Shown here: piece by piece, positions 34,220 to 43,058 of the stretch | Layout: each line of letters begins with the position of its first letter | Position numbering within the stretch: position 1 is the first letter of the stretch | Made by a program: the position numbers and the translations under genes | Source of the DNA: CmP2 sp052084925 | GTDB taxonomy: Bacteria > Actinomycetota > Actinomycetes > Actinomycetales > Micrococcaceae | NCBI GenBank assembly: GCA_052084925.1 | Contig: JBQDEV010000011.1 | Coordinates: 58,593-122,592, forward strand | Direction of reading: 5' to 3' | Length of the DNA stretch: 64,000 bases | Notes under the pieces: generated by a model | What the model was told of the DNA's origin: nothing | The model's database searches: none | What the model saw: the letters and a program-made list of their open reading frames with translations, nothing else

Positions 34220-35725
34220 TCAGACGTCCACCGACTTCCGCTGTCGCAGACGCCGCCAGGCGGTGAAGATCAGCACCGCGGCCATCAGTCCGTACAGCAC
34301 CCAGGTGATGGGGCTGGCGACCAGGATGGAGGCGTCGCCACCGGAGGACAGCAGCGCGTTGCGCAGGCTGGTCTCGGCGAGCGGGCCGAGGATGACACCG
34401 ATCATCACGGGTGCCAGCGGGAATCCGAACCGGCGCATGAAGAACCCGATGATGCCGATGCCCAGCACCAGCAGCAGGTCCACCACGGCAGCCGAGGTGG
34501 CGTACACGCCGAGGGCACAAAACACCGTAATGCCGGCGTAGAGGTAGTGCCTCGGAATGAGCAGCAGCTTCGCCCACAGGGGCGCGAACGGCAGGTTCAG
34601 GATCAGCAGGACGAACAGCCCGATGAACAGGGATGCCAGCAGCGCCCACACCAGGTCCGCATTGCGCTCGAAGAGCAGCGGGCCGGGCTGCATGCCGTAC
34701 TGCTGGAACGCTGCCAGCATGATCGCGGCGGTGGCCGAGGTGGGCAGACCCATGGCGAGCAGCGCGCCCATGGCGGTACCGGCGGTCGCGTTACCCGCGG
34801 CCTCCGGCGCGGCCACACCACGGATGGCGCCCTTGCCGAACTGCGGGTTCTTGCGACGACGGTCCAGGTTGCGTTCCGCACCGTAGGCCATGAAGGTCGG
34901 CACCTCGGCGCCGCCCACCGGGATCACACCGAAGGGCACACCGAAGCTGGCGCCGCGCAGCCAGGCGGGGAACGCCTCGCGGAACTCGGACCAGGACAGG
35001 TACGGCCGCCCCTGCATCTTGCGCGTCTTATGCGGTGAGGCGTGGCCGCGCTTGTAAGCCACGTGCAGCACCTCACCCAGGGCGAGCACGCCCACGGTGA
35101 TGACGATGATACTGATGCCGTCAAACAGGGCCGGAACACCCGAGGTGAAGCGCTGAGTGCCGGAGATCCCGTCGATGCCGACGACGGCGAGGATCAGCCC
35201 GAGCATCAGGGAGACGAGCCCCTTGACGATCGAATCCGAGACCACGGAGGCGGAGGCGAGGAAGGCGAAGATCGCCAGGGCGAAGTATTCGGCCGGACCG
35301 AACATGATCGCCAAGTCGGCGAGCTTCGGAGCGAAGAACACCACGAGTGTGGTCGCAATCAAACCACCGGTGAAGGCACCGATGGCGGAGGTCGCCAGCG
35401 CCTGCGGTGCGCGACCGGCCTGGGCCATTCGATACCCCTCGAAGGAGGTCGCGATCGCCGTGGAGCCACCCGGGGTGTTGACCAGGATCGCCATGGTCGA
35501 ATCCCCGAAGAGGCCACCGAAGTAGACACCGGCGAACATGATGAACGCGCCGGTCGGGTCGAGGCTGAAGGTGATGGGCAGCAGCAGCGCCACCGCCATC
35601 GCCGAGCCGAGGCCCGGCAGTACGCCAACAGCCGTGCCGAGCAGTGCGCCCAGAACGACCCAGAGGAGGTTGATCGGGGTGAAGGCCTGGGAGAAGCCTT
35701 CGCCGAGGAGGGAGAGTGCTTCCAT
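34220..35725 (-). CDS. tctA: Tripartite tricarboxylate transporter, large membrane subunit
   Basis: A 501-residue membrane protein of the TctA family with about 11-12 hydrophobic segments. Family-specific stretches are GVLPGLGSAMAVALLLPITF (near residues 38-57), AGVYFGGLFGDSTMAILVNTPGG and VGGAEVPTFMAYGAERN. It forms the translocation path for a tricarboxylate driven by ion gradient. Its ATG shares one base with the tctB stop codon. Last gene of the tctC - usp - tctB - tctA operon. Confidence 0.95.
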   Translation of the reverse strand: MEALSLLGEGFSQAFTPINLLWVVLGALLGTAVGVLPGLGSAMAVALLLPITFSLDPTGAFIMFAGVYFGGLFGDSTMAILVNTPGGSTAIATSFEGYRMAQAGRAPQALATSAIGAFTGGLIATTLVVFFAPKLADLAIMFGPAEYFALAIFAFLASASVVSDSIVKGLVSLMLGLILAVVGIDGISGTQRFTSGVPALFDGISIIVITVGVLALGEVLHVAYKRGHASPHKTRKMQGRPYLSWSEFREAFPAWLRGASFGVPFGVIPVGGAEVPTFMAYGAERNLDRRRKNPQFGKGAIRGVAAPEAAGNATAGTAMGALLAMGLPTSATAAIMLAAFQQYGMQPGPLLFERNADLVWALLASLFIGLFVLLILNLPFAPLWAKLLLIPRHYLYAGITVFCALGVYATSAAVVDLLLVLGIGIIGFFMRRFGFPLAPVMIGVILGPLAETSLRNALLSSGGDASILVASPITWVLYGLMAAVLIFTAWRRLRQRKSVDV

Positions 35726-36369
35726 TAGAAGATCCCTCCCAGCACGCCGGCGGGCAGGTTCAGGCTCAGGCCCATGGAGAACGCCACCTGGACGGCGGAG
35801 GACACCACGAGGCCGATGGCCAGGTCAAGCACGGGACGCTTGGAGCCCAGGGCCCAAGACATCACGCCGAACATGAGCGCGGCCGAGATGATCCAGCCGA
35901 CCGGCACCAGGATGAGTGTGAACACCAGGAAGGAGGCGACGGCGATGACCACCGCTTTCCAATCGCCCCGGAACGCCACCTCGCGGGTGGTGGGCGCGGG
36001 GGCGGCACTTTCCGGATCGGCGTCGACGGTGGTCGGGTCGGCGGCGATTTGGATCGCCACCGTTTCCGGGGCCTCCGGCTTGCGGATCACGTTGATCACC
36101 AGGATCGCGCAGAGCGCATAGGTGACCACCGCGAGGATGAGCGGGTAGAACTTCGGCCCCGGGGGCTGTGACGACTCCGGAACGTCCATGGTGAACAGGC
36201 CCACGGTGATGTAGAGGGCCAGGGCGAGGGTGAGGCCGGCGACGATCAGGCTACCGCGGCCACCGTAAGCAGCGCGGGCAGCGGAGGGATCGGTGAAGGT
36301 CTCGGGCTGTTGTTGTGGTGCCGCGGGTTCGGGCGCCGCGTCGGGCGGGGTCGTCGGACTGTCAGGCAT
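35725..36369 (-). CDS. tctB: Tripartite tricarboxylate transporter, small membrane subunit
   Basis: A 214-residue TctB-type protein with four hydrophobic segments. A cytoplasmic Pro/Ala-rich N-terminus is followed by LIVAGLTLALALYITVGL, and PGPKFYPLILAVVTYALCAILV carries the family's GP.FFP-like motif. An unusually long acidic loop (residues about 118-146) separates segments 2 and 3. It overlaps the stress-protein gene by 8 nt upstream and tctA by 1 nt downstream. Confidence 0.9.
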   Translation of the reverse strand: MPDSPTTPPDAAPEPAAPQQQPETFTDPSAARAAYGGRGSLIVAGLTLALALYITVGLFTMDVPESSQPPGPKFYPLILAVVTYALCAILVINVIRKPEAPETVAIQIAADPTTVDADPESAAPAPTTREVAFRGDWKAVVIAVASFLVFTLILVPVGWIISAALMFGVMSWALGSKRPVLDLAIGLVVSSAVQVAFSMGLSLNLPAGVLGGIF

Positions 36370-36757
36370 CGTTCACCGCCGCTTTGACCGCAACGACCGG
36401 CACGTTGGCGCCGATGATGATTTTCTGGGCCATCGAACCGAGAATCAGTTTGCCGACGCGGGAGCGACGGCGGACGCCGACCACGATGGTGGAGGCGCCG
36501 ATTTCTTCGGCGGTGTCGAGCAGGTCGCCGGTGGCGTCCGGGCTCTGATGGTCCGGGCCGAGCCAGGACACGGCGAGCCCGTCAAGGGAGACGGTGTCCG
36601 GGATCGGCTGGGCGGGGATGTCGTCGTTGTCGCCACTGGAGGGGTGATCCAGGGCGAAGATCACCAGGGGAGCCGAGTCGCGGCTGGCCAGGGTGACTCC
36701 GTGCTCGAGGGCGGCGTGGCCCTCGTTCGTCTGGGAGTAGGCAACCAAGATGGTCAT
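36362..36757 (-). CDS. Universal stress protein (UspA family) embedded in the tct operon
   Basis: A 131-residue single UspA domain. It starts MTILVAYSQTNEGHAALEHGV and ends with the nucleotide-binding pattern VVGVRRRSRVGKLILGSMAQKIIIGANVPVVAV, the GxxG-x9-G(S/T) type that binds ATP. It lies between tctC and tctB, 45 bp after tctC and overlapping tctB, so it is made with the transporter. Its role there (energy-status sensing or regulation of transport) is inference. Confidence 0.92.
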   Translation of the reverse strand: MTILVAYSQTNEGHAALEHGVTLASRDSAPLVIFALDHPSSGDNDDIPAQPIPDTVSLDGLAVSWLGPDHQSPDATGDLLDTAEEIGASTIVVGVRRRSRVGKLILGSMAQKIIIGANVPVVAVKAAVNDA

Positions 36758-36802
36758 AGGTATTCCTTCTTCGAGCGTCAGTGGTGGTTCGTCACGCAGG
36801 GA

Positions 36803-37876
36803 TCAGTAGCCGAGTTCGGCCCAGATGTCGTTGACCGTGGTGGTCTCCTCATCCAGGTTCGACACGAAGTCATCGCCGATGAGCGAGGAATCGGTCCACT
36901 GATTGCGTTCCAGGGCGTCGGCCCATTCGGGAGACTCGACCATTTCGGAGACAATCTGCTCGAGCTCCTCGCGGTCTTCATCGGAGATTCCCGGGGGAGC
37001 GACGATGCCGCGCCAGTTCACCAGGGAGACGTCGTAACCCTGCTCCACCAGTGTGGGGAAGGGGATGCCGTCGATGGGCTCTTCCGCGACGAGGGCGAGG
37101 GCCTTGAGACGGCCCGCCTCGATTTGATCCTGGAAGTCGGCGTAACCGGAAACCGAAGCCTTAATGGTGCCCGAGAGCAGCGAGGTGGCGAGTTCGCCAC
37201 CGCCGGAGTAGGCCATGTAGCTGACCTCGGTGGGGTCGATGCCGGCCTCGGAGGCCAGCTGCGCGATGATCATCTGGTCCAGCGAGCCCAGTGAGCCGCC
37301 GCCGAAGGCGAAGCCGCGGGGATCCTGTTCCCAGTCGGCGATGAGGTCATCCACCGAGTCGTAGGGGGCATCCGCGGGGACCACAAGGACGTTGTAGTCG
37401 TCGGCCAGGCGTGCGATGGGGGTGACGTCGGAAAGATCGACGTCGGAGCCGTTGATCTTGATGGCGCCGAGCATGGTGATACCCATGACCATCATGGTGG
37501 AGGCGTCGCCTTCCATTTCGGTGACCTGGCTGAGACCGATGGTGCCGCCGGCTCCGGGGATGTTCACCACCTGGGCGTTGTTGACGATGCCCTGGGAGCG
37601 CAGTGCCTGCTGTGCTTCGCGGGCCGCGCCGTCCCAGCCGCCGCCGGCGCCGGCCGGGGCAATGAGCGTGAGGTTCGAACGGGCATTGGATCCGCCGGCC
37701 GAGGCGGAGGCGTCATAGACGCCGAGAACGACGAGAGCGAGGCCGACGATGCTGGCCACGACTCCGACGATCTTCTTCCAGACCGGACGAGAAGGGGATG
37801 AGGATGACTCAGGTTGAGAAGGTTCAGCCGGACTGTCGCTGGGCTGTTCAGCGGTCGAAGAGTTTTCGACAGACAT
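36803..37876 (-). CDS. tctC: Tripartite tricarboxylate transporter solute-binding protein
   Basis: A 357-residue TctC/BugT-type binding protein. The start at 37876 has AAGGAGACCTG ahead of it; an upstream in-frame start lacks this. It has an unusually long hydrophilic, Ser/Pro/Glu-rich N-terminus of about 34 residues before the single hydrophobic segment (35-56), so it may be membrane-anchored. The binding domain shows LTLIAPAGAGGGWDGAAREAQ, NIPGAGGTIGLSQV and GGGSLGSLDQMIIAQLA. Its promoter region carries a GntR-type operator at 37951-37963. Confidence 0.93.
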   Translation of the reverse strand: MSVENSSTAEQPSDSPAEPSQPESSSSPSRPVWKKIVGVVASIVGLALVVLGVYDASASAGGSNARSNLTLIAPAGAGGGWDGAAREAQQALRSQGIVNNAQVVNIPGAGGTIGLSQVTEMEGDASTMMVMGITMLGAIKINGSDVDLSDVTPIARLADDYNVLVVPADAPYDSVDDLIADWEQDPRGFAFGGGSLGSLDQMIIAQLASEAGIDPTEVSYMAYSGGGELATSLLSGTIKASVSGYADFQDQIEAGRLKALALVAEEPIDGIPFPTLVEQGYDVSLVNWRGIVAPPGISDEDREELEQIVSEMVESPEWADALERNQWTDSSLIGDDFVSNLDEETTTVNDIWAELGY

Positions 37877-37950
37877 CAGGTCTCCTTGACTGGAACGGGA
37901 TGCTGTTGAGGACAACGAACGGTCCGGGATCGGACCGACGGTGCTTCAGA

Positions 37951-37963
37951 TTATAGGGTATAA
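37951..37963. promoter_or_regulatory. GntR-type operator upstream of tctC
   Basis: TTATA-GGG-TATAA is an inverted repeat with a 3-bp centre, 75 bp upstream of the tctC start. The same pattern (TTATA-GGT-TATAA) recurs upstream of the aconitase-like gene at 38929-38941. Confidence 0.65.
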
Positions 37964-38103
37964 CCTGTGATCTGCAACACAGTAAGGATAATGTACCGGA
38001 TCACTGTCAGTGCGCGCGATCCGCGGGGTTGCAGATGTCCAGAATGTGAACTGGGGCACCTGTTGTCGGGCGAATAAATCTAGTCGGTAGTGTCGACCCC
38101 GGA

Positions 38104-38814
38104 TCAGCGCTGTGGGGCGGTGTTCTTGTCCAGGGCGTCGATGGCGCGGCGGCCCAGGGAGCCGGCGATATGGGTGCGCATGGCGGCCTCGGCCCGTGCG
38201 GCGTCGCCGTCGATGACCGCAGCGGCAATCTCGCGGTGCTCCGCCGCTACGCGGGCGGTGTCCTCGGAGGAGTCGCCGCGGGCGCGGAGTCCGACGAGGC
38301 GATAGCGATCGGCTTTGTCCCACAGGCGCTCGAGGACGTCGATGAGCAGCGGGTTGGCCGAGGCCTGGTAGACGGCGCGGTGGAAGGCGCGGTGCGCCGT
38401 CATCGCTTCGAGCGCGGCATCGCTGTCGGCGGCGTCGCTGAGTGGTTCGAGCTCCTCGAGGGCGGAACGGATGGCGGCGGCGTCCTGGTCGGTGCGGCGC
38501 TCGGCGGCGAGCTTCACGGCCAGGGGGTCGGCTGCTTCGCGAACTTCGTAGAGGTGGCGGGCCTCGTCGGCGGTGACATCGGCGACCCGGGCGTCGCGGT
38601 GGGCGGTGAGGTGAATGAAACCCTCGGCGGAGAGTCGGCGCACGGCCTCGCGCAGCGGGGTGGTGGAGACGCCGATCTCCTGGGCGATCTGGGCCTGGGG
38701 GATGACGGCGCCGGGTTCCAGCTCGCCGGCGAGGATGCGATCGCGCAATTCGAGGTAGGCGTAGTCGTTCTTGGTCATGATCTGCTGGGGCGTGCGCGCG
38801 GAACGGGGGGTCAC
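38104..38814 (-). CDS. GntR family regulator, FadR subfamily (FCD domain)
   Basis: A 236-residue regulator. The winged helix is about residues 15-80 (PGAVIPQAQIAQEIGVSTTPLREAVRRLSAEGFI) and the all-helical FCD domain follows, with metal-binding residues in AHRAFHRAVYQAS and EHREIAAAVIDGD. The GTG start at 38814 has AGGAGG 5 bp away. It sits between the Tct transporter and the hydratase-aldolase genes. Matching palindromes on either side make it the likely tricarboxylate-responsive repressor of both units. Confidence 0.92.
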   Translation of the reverse strand: MTPRSARTPQQIMTKNDYAYLELRDRILAGELEPGAVIPQAQIAQEIGVSTTPLREAVRRLSAEGFIHLTAHRDARVADVTADEARHLYEVREAADPLAVKLAAERRTDQDAAAIRSALEELEPLSDAADSDAALEAMTAHRAFHRAVYQASANPLLIDVLERLWDKADRYRLVGLRARGDSSEDTARVAAEHREIAAAVIDGDAARAEAAMRTHIAGSLGRRAIDALDKNTAPQR

Positions 38815-38916
38815 GGCATCCTCCTGGGGTGATGGGGCGGGGTCCGGCGCGAAGAGTGCGCGGACGCCCGGCGGGTCTCATTGTGAGCCAGATTACCAGC
38901 GAGGAGCCGATAGCTG

Positions 38917-38942
38917 ATAACCTACGTCTTATAGGTTATAAG
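38917..38942. promoter_or_regulatory. GntR-type operator upstream of the aconitase-like gene
   Basis: CTTATA-GGT-TATAAG (38928-38942) is a perfect 6-bp inverted repeat. A second, overlapping perfect repeat ATAACCTA / TAGGTTAT (38917-38924 and 38932-38939) extends it. It lies 20 bp upstream of the start codon, where it would block transcription or initiation. Confidence 0.7.
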
Positions 38943-38962
38943 ACTTGGAAGGCTGATGCGGA

Positions 38963-41611
38963 ATGACACTGACTCCACGCACGCTCACCGTGCACCGCGA
39001 CGGTGCCGCCGAGCAGCTCAGCTACCTGGCCGCATCTCAGACCCTCGGCCCGGACTGGCAGCGCTACCCCGTGGTGCTGCGGCATCTCGCGGAGAACGTG
39101 GCGCGCTGCGGATCCGGGGCCGACCGGGAACAGATGCTGGCGCGATTGCGGGAATGGATCGAAGCCGGCACCTCTGAGGCGGAAGTGGATTTCACCCCCG
39201 GGCGACTGCTGATGCATGACACCACCTCGACTCCGGCGCTGGTTGACATGGCGGCGATGCGCGATGCGGTGGCGGCGTCGGGCGGGGACCCGAACGAGCT
39301 GGCGCCGATGCTGCCGGTGGAGGTCTCCGTGGATCACTCCCTGGCCGTGGAGGAGTTCGGCCGGCCGGATGCGCCGTTGCTGAATATCCGCCACGAGATC
39401 CGGCGCAATCGCGAGCGCTATCGCTTCTTGAAATGGGCGGCCGGGGCGATGGACACCCTGCACATCAACCCGCCGGGAACCGGCATCATGCACACCATCA
39501 ACCTGGAGCAGCTGGCCACGGTGGTGACGGTGGAGGAGCGTGAAGGCCAGCGCTGGGTTGTTCCCGATCACATGTTGGGCACGGATTCCCATACCCCGAT
39601 GATCAACGGCCTGGGCGTGCTGGGCTGGGGGATCGGTGGCGTGGAGGCGGAGACCGTGATGTTCGGCATGCCCAGCACCGTGAAGATCCCCGACGTCGTC
39701 GGCGTGCGCCTGACGGGTGAGCTGGGTGCGGGGGCCTTGGCGACGGATTTCGCCCTGGTGGTGACCCAGCGCCTGCGCGAGATCGGGGTGACCGGCGAGA
39801 TGGTCGAGTTCTACGGTCCCGGTGTGGCGTCTCTGACGGTGGGGGACCGTTCCGTGGTGGCGAACATGGCGCCCGAATACGGGGCGACTACCGGATACTT
39901 TCCCGTGGACGAGCATGCGCTGGCGTATCTGGCGCAGACCGGACGTAGCTCGGAGCAGATCGAGCTGGTGCGTGCCTACACCCAGGCCGCGGGCTTCTGG
40001 TTCGATCCCGAGGCCGAACCCCGTTACACCCGCAGTATTGAGATCGACCTCTCCGCCATCGTCACCTCGGCGGCCGGGCCTCGACGCCCGCAGGACCGGC
40101 TCGACATTGCGGGGATTCCTGCGGCCCTGCACAGCGACGGCCGCGTCGAGTACCAGGGGGATGCCGCAGCCGAGCTGCCCGAGTACCCGGTGGCGCTGGC
40201 CTCGATCACCTCCTGCACCAACACCACGGATCCCCGGCTACTGATCGCCGCGGGGCTGCTGGCCAGGCGTGCTCGGGCGCGCGGGCTGACCCCGCCGTCG
40301 TGGGTGAAGACCTCGCTGGCACCGGGATCGCCCGCGGCCGCCAGCTACCTGAAACGCTCGGGGCTTACCGAGGACCTCTCTGCCGTGGGCTTCGACATCG
40401 TGGGCTTCGGCTGCGCGACCTGTATTGGCAACTCCGGCGGGCTGACCGAGCAGATCGAGCAGGCACGCCAGTCGGGCGTTTCGCGTCCCGTGGCCATGCT
40501 CTCCGGCAACCGCAACTTCCCCGGGCGCGTGCACCCCGACCTGGAGCTGGGATTCCTGATGAGTCCGCCCATGGTGGTGGCCTACGGGTTGGCCGGCCGC
40601 GCCGATCTGGACCTGACTCGGCAGCCGTTGGGCGAGGATCGGGACGGTGCCCCGGTGCACCTGGGGCAGCTGTGGCCCTCGGCCGAGGAGATCGATGCCG
40701 CGCTGGCCGCCGCCATGGACCCCACGGACTTCGCCCGGGACTTCCGCGCTGCCTCGGAGAACAGGCTGTGGCACGAGATCGATGAGCCGACCGGCCCGCT
40801 GTTCCCTTGGGATTCCGCGTCGACCATGTTGCGCCCGCCGCCGTTCGCCGAGCCCGGACAGGGTGACCTACTGGGCGCCTACACCGCGCATCCGCTGTTG
40901 GTGGTGGGCGATGACATCACCACCGATCACATCTCACCGGCCTCGGCGATCCCGCGGGACAGCTTCGTGGCCGACTTCCTGGTGGCCCGCGGCGAGGATC
41001 GGCGCGATCTGAACGTGTTCGCCTCCCGCCGCGGCAACTGGGAGGTGATGGCTCGCGGGGCGTACTACAACCGCAACGTCGTCAACGGGCTCTGCCCCAC
41101 CGCGCCGACCGCACACACCGTGTTCGGGCCGACGGGCGAGCAGATGCTGCTGTGGGACGCCGCCGAACGTTACGCCCAGGAGGGGACGCCCGTCGTCGTC
41201 GTTGCCGGCGAGCGCTACGGCATGGGCTCCTCGCGCGACTGGGCTGCCAAGGTGCAGCGCCTGCTCGGGGTGCGTGCCGTGTTGGCCGCCAGCTACGAGA
41301 GGATCCACCGGTCGAACCTGATCGGCATGGGCATTTTGCCGTTGGTGGTGCCCGCCGAGCACCGGGCGCGCCTCGACGCGATGCGTCCCGGTGAGACAGT
41401 GCGCATCGACGCCGCGGCCGAGGAGCTCTCGGTGCGGGGTCTCGTGCAGGTGACCGTTCTGGACGCCTCCGGGGACGAGGCGGATAGCTTCCGGGCCCGG
41501 GCCGCCGTCGACACCGAGTTCGAGGTCGAGTTGCTGCGCGCCGGCGGCGTCATCCCCACCATTCTGAACCAGACCCTGGCCACACCGACCCTTCAGGAGC
41601 ACCACGCATGA
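38963..41611 (+). CDS. Aconitase family hydratase (AcnA/AcnD-like)
   Basis: An 882-residue iron-sulfur hydro-lyase. The 4Fe-4S ligands are Cys418 (SITSCTNT), Cys484 and Cys487 (FGCATCIGNSG). Active-site stretches VDHSLAVEEFG, TDSHTPMINGLGVLGWGIGG and GERYGMGSSRDWAAK are intact, and the swivel domain is C-terminal. It belongs to the AcnA/IRP-like branch, which includes Fe-S 2-methylisocitrate dehydratases. Being next to a tricarboxylate transporter and an RraA-type aldolase, it probably hydrates or dehydrates an imported tricarboxylate, not the housekeeping citrate pool. It overlaps the next gene by 4 nt. Confidence 0.9.
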   Translation: MTLTPRTLTVHRDGAAEQLSYLAASQTLGPDWQRYPVVLRHLAENVARCGSGADREQMLARLREWIEAGTSEAEVDFTPGRLLMHDTTSTPALVDMAAMRDAVAASGGDPNELAPMLPVEVSVDHSLAVEEFGRPDAPLLNIRHEIRRNRERYRFLKWAAGAMDTLHINPPGTGIMHTINLEQLATVVTVEEREGQRWVVPDHMLGTDSHTPMINGLGVLGWGIGGVEAETVMFGMPSTVKIPDVVGVRLTGELGAGALATDFALVVTQRLREIGVTGEMVEFYGPGVASLTVGDRSVVANMAPEYGATTGYFPVDEHALAYLAQTGRSSEQIELVRAYTQAAGFWFDPEAEPRYTRSIEIDLSAIVTSAAGPRRPQDRLDIAGIPAALHSDGRVEYQGDAAAELPEYPVALASITSCTNTTDPRLLIAAGLLARRARARGLTPPSWVKTSLAPGSPAAASYLKRSGLTEDLSAVGFDIVGFGCATCIGNSGGLTEQIEQARQSGVSRPVAMLSGNRNFPGRVHPDLELGFLMSPPMVVAYGLAGRADLDLTRQPLGEDRDGAPVHLGQLWPSAEEIDAALAAAMDPTDFARDFRAASENRLWHEIDEPTGPLFPWDSASTMLRPPPFAEPGQGDLLGAYTAHPLLVVGDDITTDHISPASAIPRDSFVADFLVARGEDRRDLNVFASRRGNWEVMARGAYYNRNVVNGLCPTAPTAHTVFGPTGEQMLLWDAAERYAQEGTPVVVVAGERYGMGSSRDWAAKVQRLLGVRAVLAASYERIHRSNLIGMGILPLVVPAEHRARLDAMRPGETVRIDAAAEELSVRGLVQVTVLDASGDEADSFRARAAVDTEFEVELLRAGGVIPTILNQTLATPTLQEHHA

Positions 41612-42102
41612 CCACCCTCGACGCCCAGCCCACCGTGATCCGCACCTCCGACGTCTACGACGAGCGCGGCGAGGAGATGGCTTCGCTGCCGATCCACCTG
41701 GAGAACATCGGCGGCCACCGCTACTTCCACGGCCCGGTGCGCACGCTGTGCTGCTTCCAGGACAATGCGCTGCTCAAGCAGATCATCACCGAACCCGGCG
41801 GGGGCGCGGTGCTCGTGGTGGACGGCGGCGGCAGTCTCGATTCGGAGCTGCTGGGCGGGTCCATGGCGGGGCAGCTGGCCGAGAACGGCTGGGCCGGGGT
41901 GATCGTCTACGGGGCGATCCGCGACCGGCACGAGATCGCCGAGGTCGCCCTGGGCGTGAAGGCGCTGGGCTCGAACCCGCGCAAGTCCGCCAAGCAGGGA
42001 ACCGGAGAACGCGACGTCGTCGTGACGATTTCCGGCACCGAGTTCGCCCCCGGGGCGATGCTGTACGCCGACGATGACGGGATCCTCGTGGAGCGCGTGT
42101 GA
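41608..42102 (+). CDS. RraA family protein (putative 4-hydroxy-4-methyl-2-oxoglutarate aldolase / oxaloacetate decarboxylase)
   Basis: A 164-residue RraA-fold protein. It has VRTLCCFQDNALLKQIITEPGGGAVLVVDGGGS and GVIVYGAIRDRHEIA; the Arg-Asp pair of VIVYGAIRD supplies the metal and pyruvate-enolate site of HMG/CHA aldolases. Non-catalytic RraA (RNase E inhibitor) shares the fold, but the metal residues favour an aldolase. It is translationally coupled (ATGA overlap) to the hydratase gene, so a hydration-then-retro-aldol sequence yielding pyruvate or oxaloacetate is likely. A second RraA paralogue lies at 62251. Confidence 0.88.
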   Translation: MTTLDAQPTVIRTSDVYDERGEEMASLPIHLENIGGHRYFHGPVRTLCCFQDNALLKQIITEPGGGAVLVVDGGGSLDSELLGGSMAGQLAENGWAGVIVYGAIRDRHEIAEVALGVKALGSNPRKSAKQGTGERDVVVTISGTEFAPGAMLYADDDGILVERV

Positions 42103-42229
42103 ACCGCTGAACCGGGCGACGCGAAGTCTGGCGTCGGCAGGCGGGAGCGGTACCATCGGTACAGAGCCCTTGTCCGAATCGATACCGCGTTGTGGCACCC
42201 GAGAACCGGGTGCAGCCGAGGAGTGTTCC

Positions 42230-43021
42230 GTGCGAATCGTTGTGCTGGCCAAGCACGTCCCCGACACCTGGTCAGACCGTCATCTTGACCTGACCACCGG
42301 AGTCATCGACCGCCACGGCGGCGAACAGGTCCCCGACGAGATCTCGGAACGAGCGCTGGAAGTGGCGCTGCGCTACCGGGACGCCGCTGAGGGCGGGGAG
42401 CCGGTCGAGGTGATCGCGCTGGCCATGGGGCCGGGTGAGGCCTCCGCGATGCTACGCAAGTTGCTGGCCATGGGCGCCGACGAGGCGGTGTTGCTGTCCG
42501 ACGACGCGCTGGCGGGCGCCGATGCGGTGCGCACCGCCCGGGTGCTGGCCGCCGCCGTGCGCCGACTGGGCGCCGACCTGGTGCTGGCCGGGGATCGTTC
42601 CACCGACGGCGGGACCGCGGTGGTGCCCGCGATGATCGCCGAGCTGACCGGCGCCGCCGTGCTGCCGGTGGCCGAGAGCGTGGAGATCGGGACGTCGCGT
42701 GTTGAGGTGGTATCTGCCACGGATGGCGCCGTCGTGCGTCTGAGCGCGGGCTACCCGTGCGTGGTGTCGGTGACCGATCAGGTGGGGGAGCCGCGGCTGG
42801 TTAAGTTCACCCAGATCATGGCCGCCAAACGTAAACCGCTGCAGACGTGGACTCTCGCCGAGCTGTCCGATCAGGGCGAGCTGACGAGCCCCGCTGCCTC
42901 CGTGATGGTGTCTGCTCAGCGACGCGACGCCAAGGAAGCGGGCGTGTTAGTGAACGCTGCTGACGATGACGCCGCGGTGCAGAAGCTCGCCGATTTCCTG
43001 TCGTCCCGGCGCCCCAGCTGA
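42230..43021 (+). CDS. etfB: Electron transfer flavoprotein beta subunit
   Basis: A 263-residue AMP-binding ETF subunit. It starts RIVVLAKHVPDTWSDRHLDL and has VEVIALAMGPGEASAMLRKLLAMGADEAVLL and GDRSTDGGTAVVPAMIAELTG. The end carries VKFTQIMAAKRKPLQTW, the family's recognition-loop region. The start is GTG, preceded by GAGGAG. With EtfA it collects electrons from acyl-CoA and other dehydrogenases. It is followed by etfA after 37 bp. Confidence 0.95.
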   Translation: MRIVVLAKHVPDTWSDRHLDLTTGVIDRHGGEQVPDEISERALEVALRYRDAAEGGEPVEVIALAMGPGEASAMLRKLLAMGADEAVLLSDDALAGADAVRTARVLAAAVRRLGADLVLAGDRSTDGGTAVVPAMIAELTGAAVLPVAESVEIGTSRVEVVSATDGAVVRLSAGYPCVVSVTDQVGEPRLVKFTQIMAAKRKPLQTWTLAELSDQGELTSPAASVMVSAQRRDAKEAGVLVNAADDDAAVQKLADFLSSRRPS

Positions 43022-43058
43022 ACCGACCGTCCACACCGAAGCCAGGGAGAGTGACCCG

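Noticed and set aside
33076..34266. 396-codon plus-strand frame opposite the YihY/BrkB gene
   Set aside because: It is antisense to a recognised membrane protein and is dominated by His/Gln/Asp/Gly, the complement of hydrophobic codons.
38963..41611. AcnD/PrpF methylcitrate pathway linking the hydratase here with the PrpF protein at 59072
   Set aside because: No prpB or prpC is present, the genes are 17 kb apart under different GntR operators, and the PrpF protein sits among GalB/GalC-type genes.
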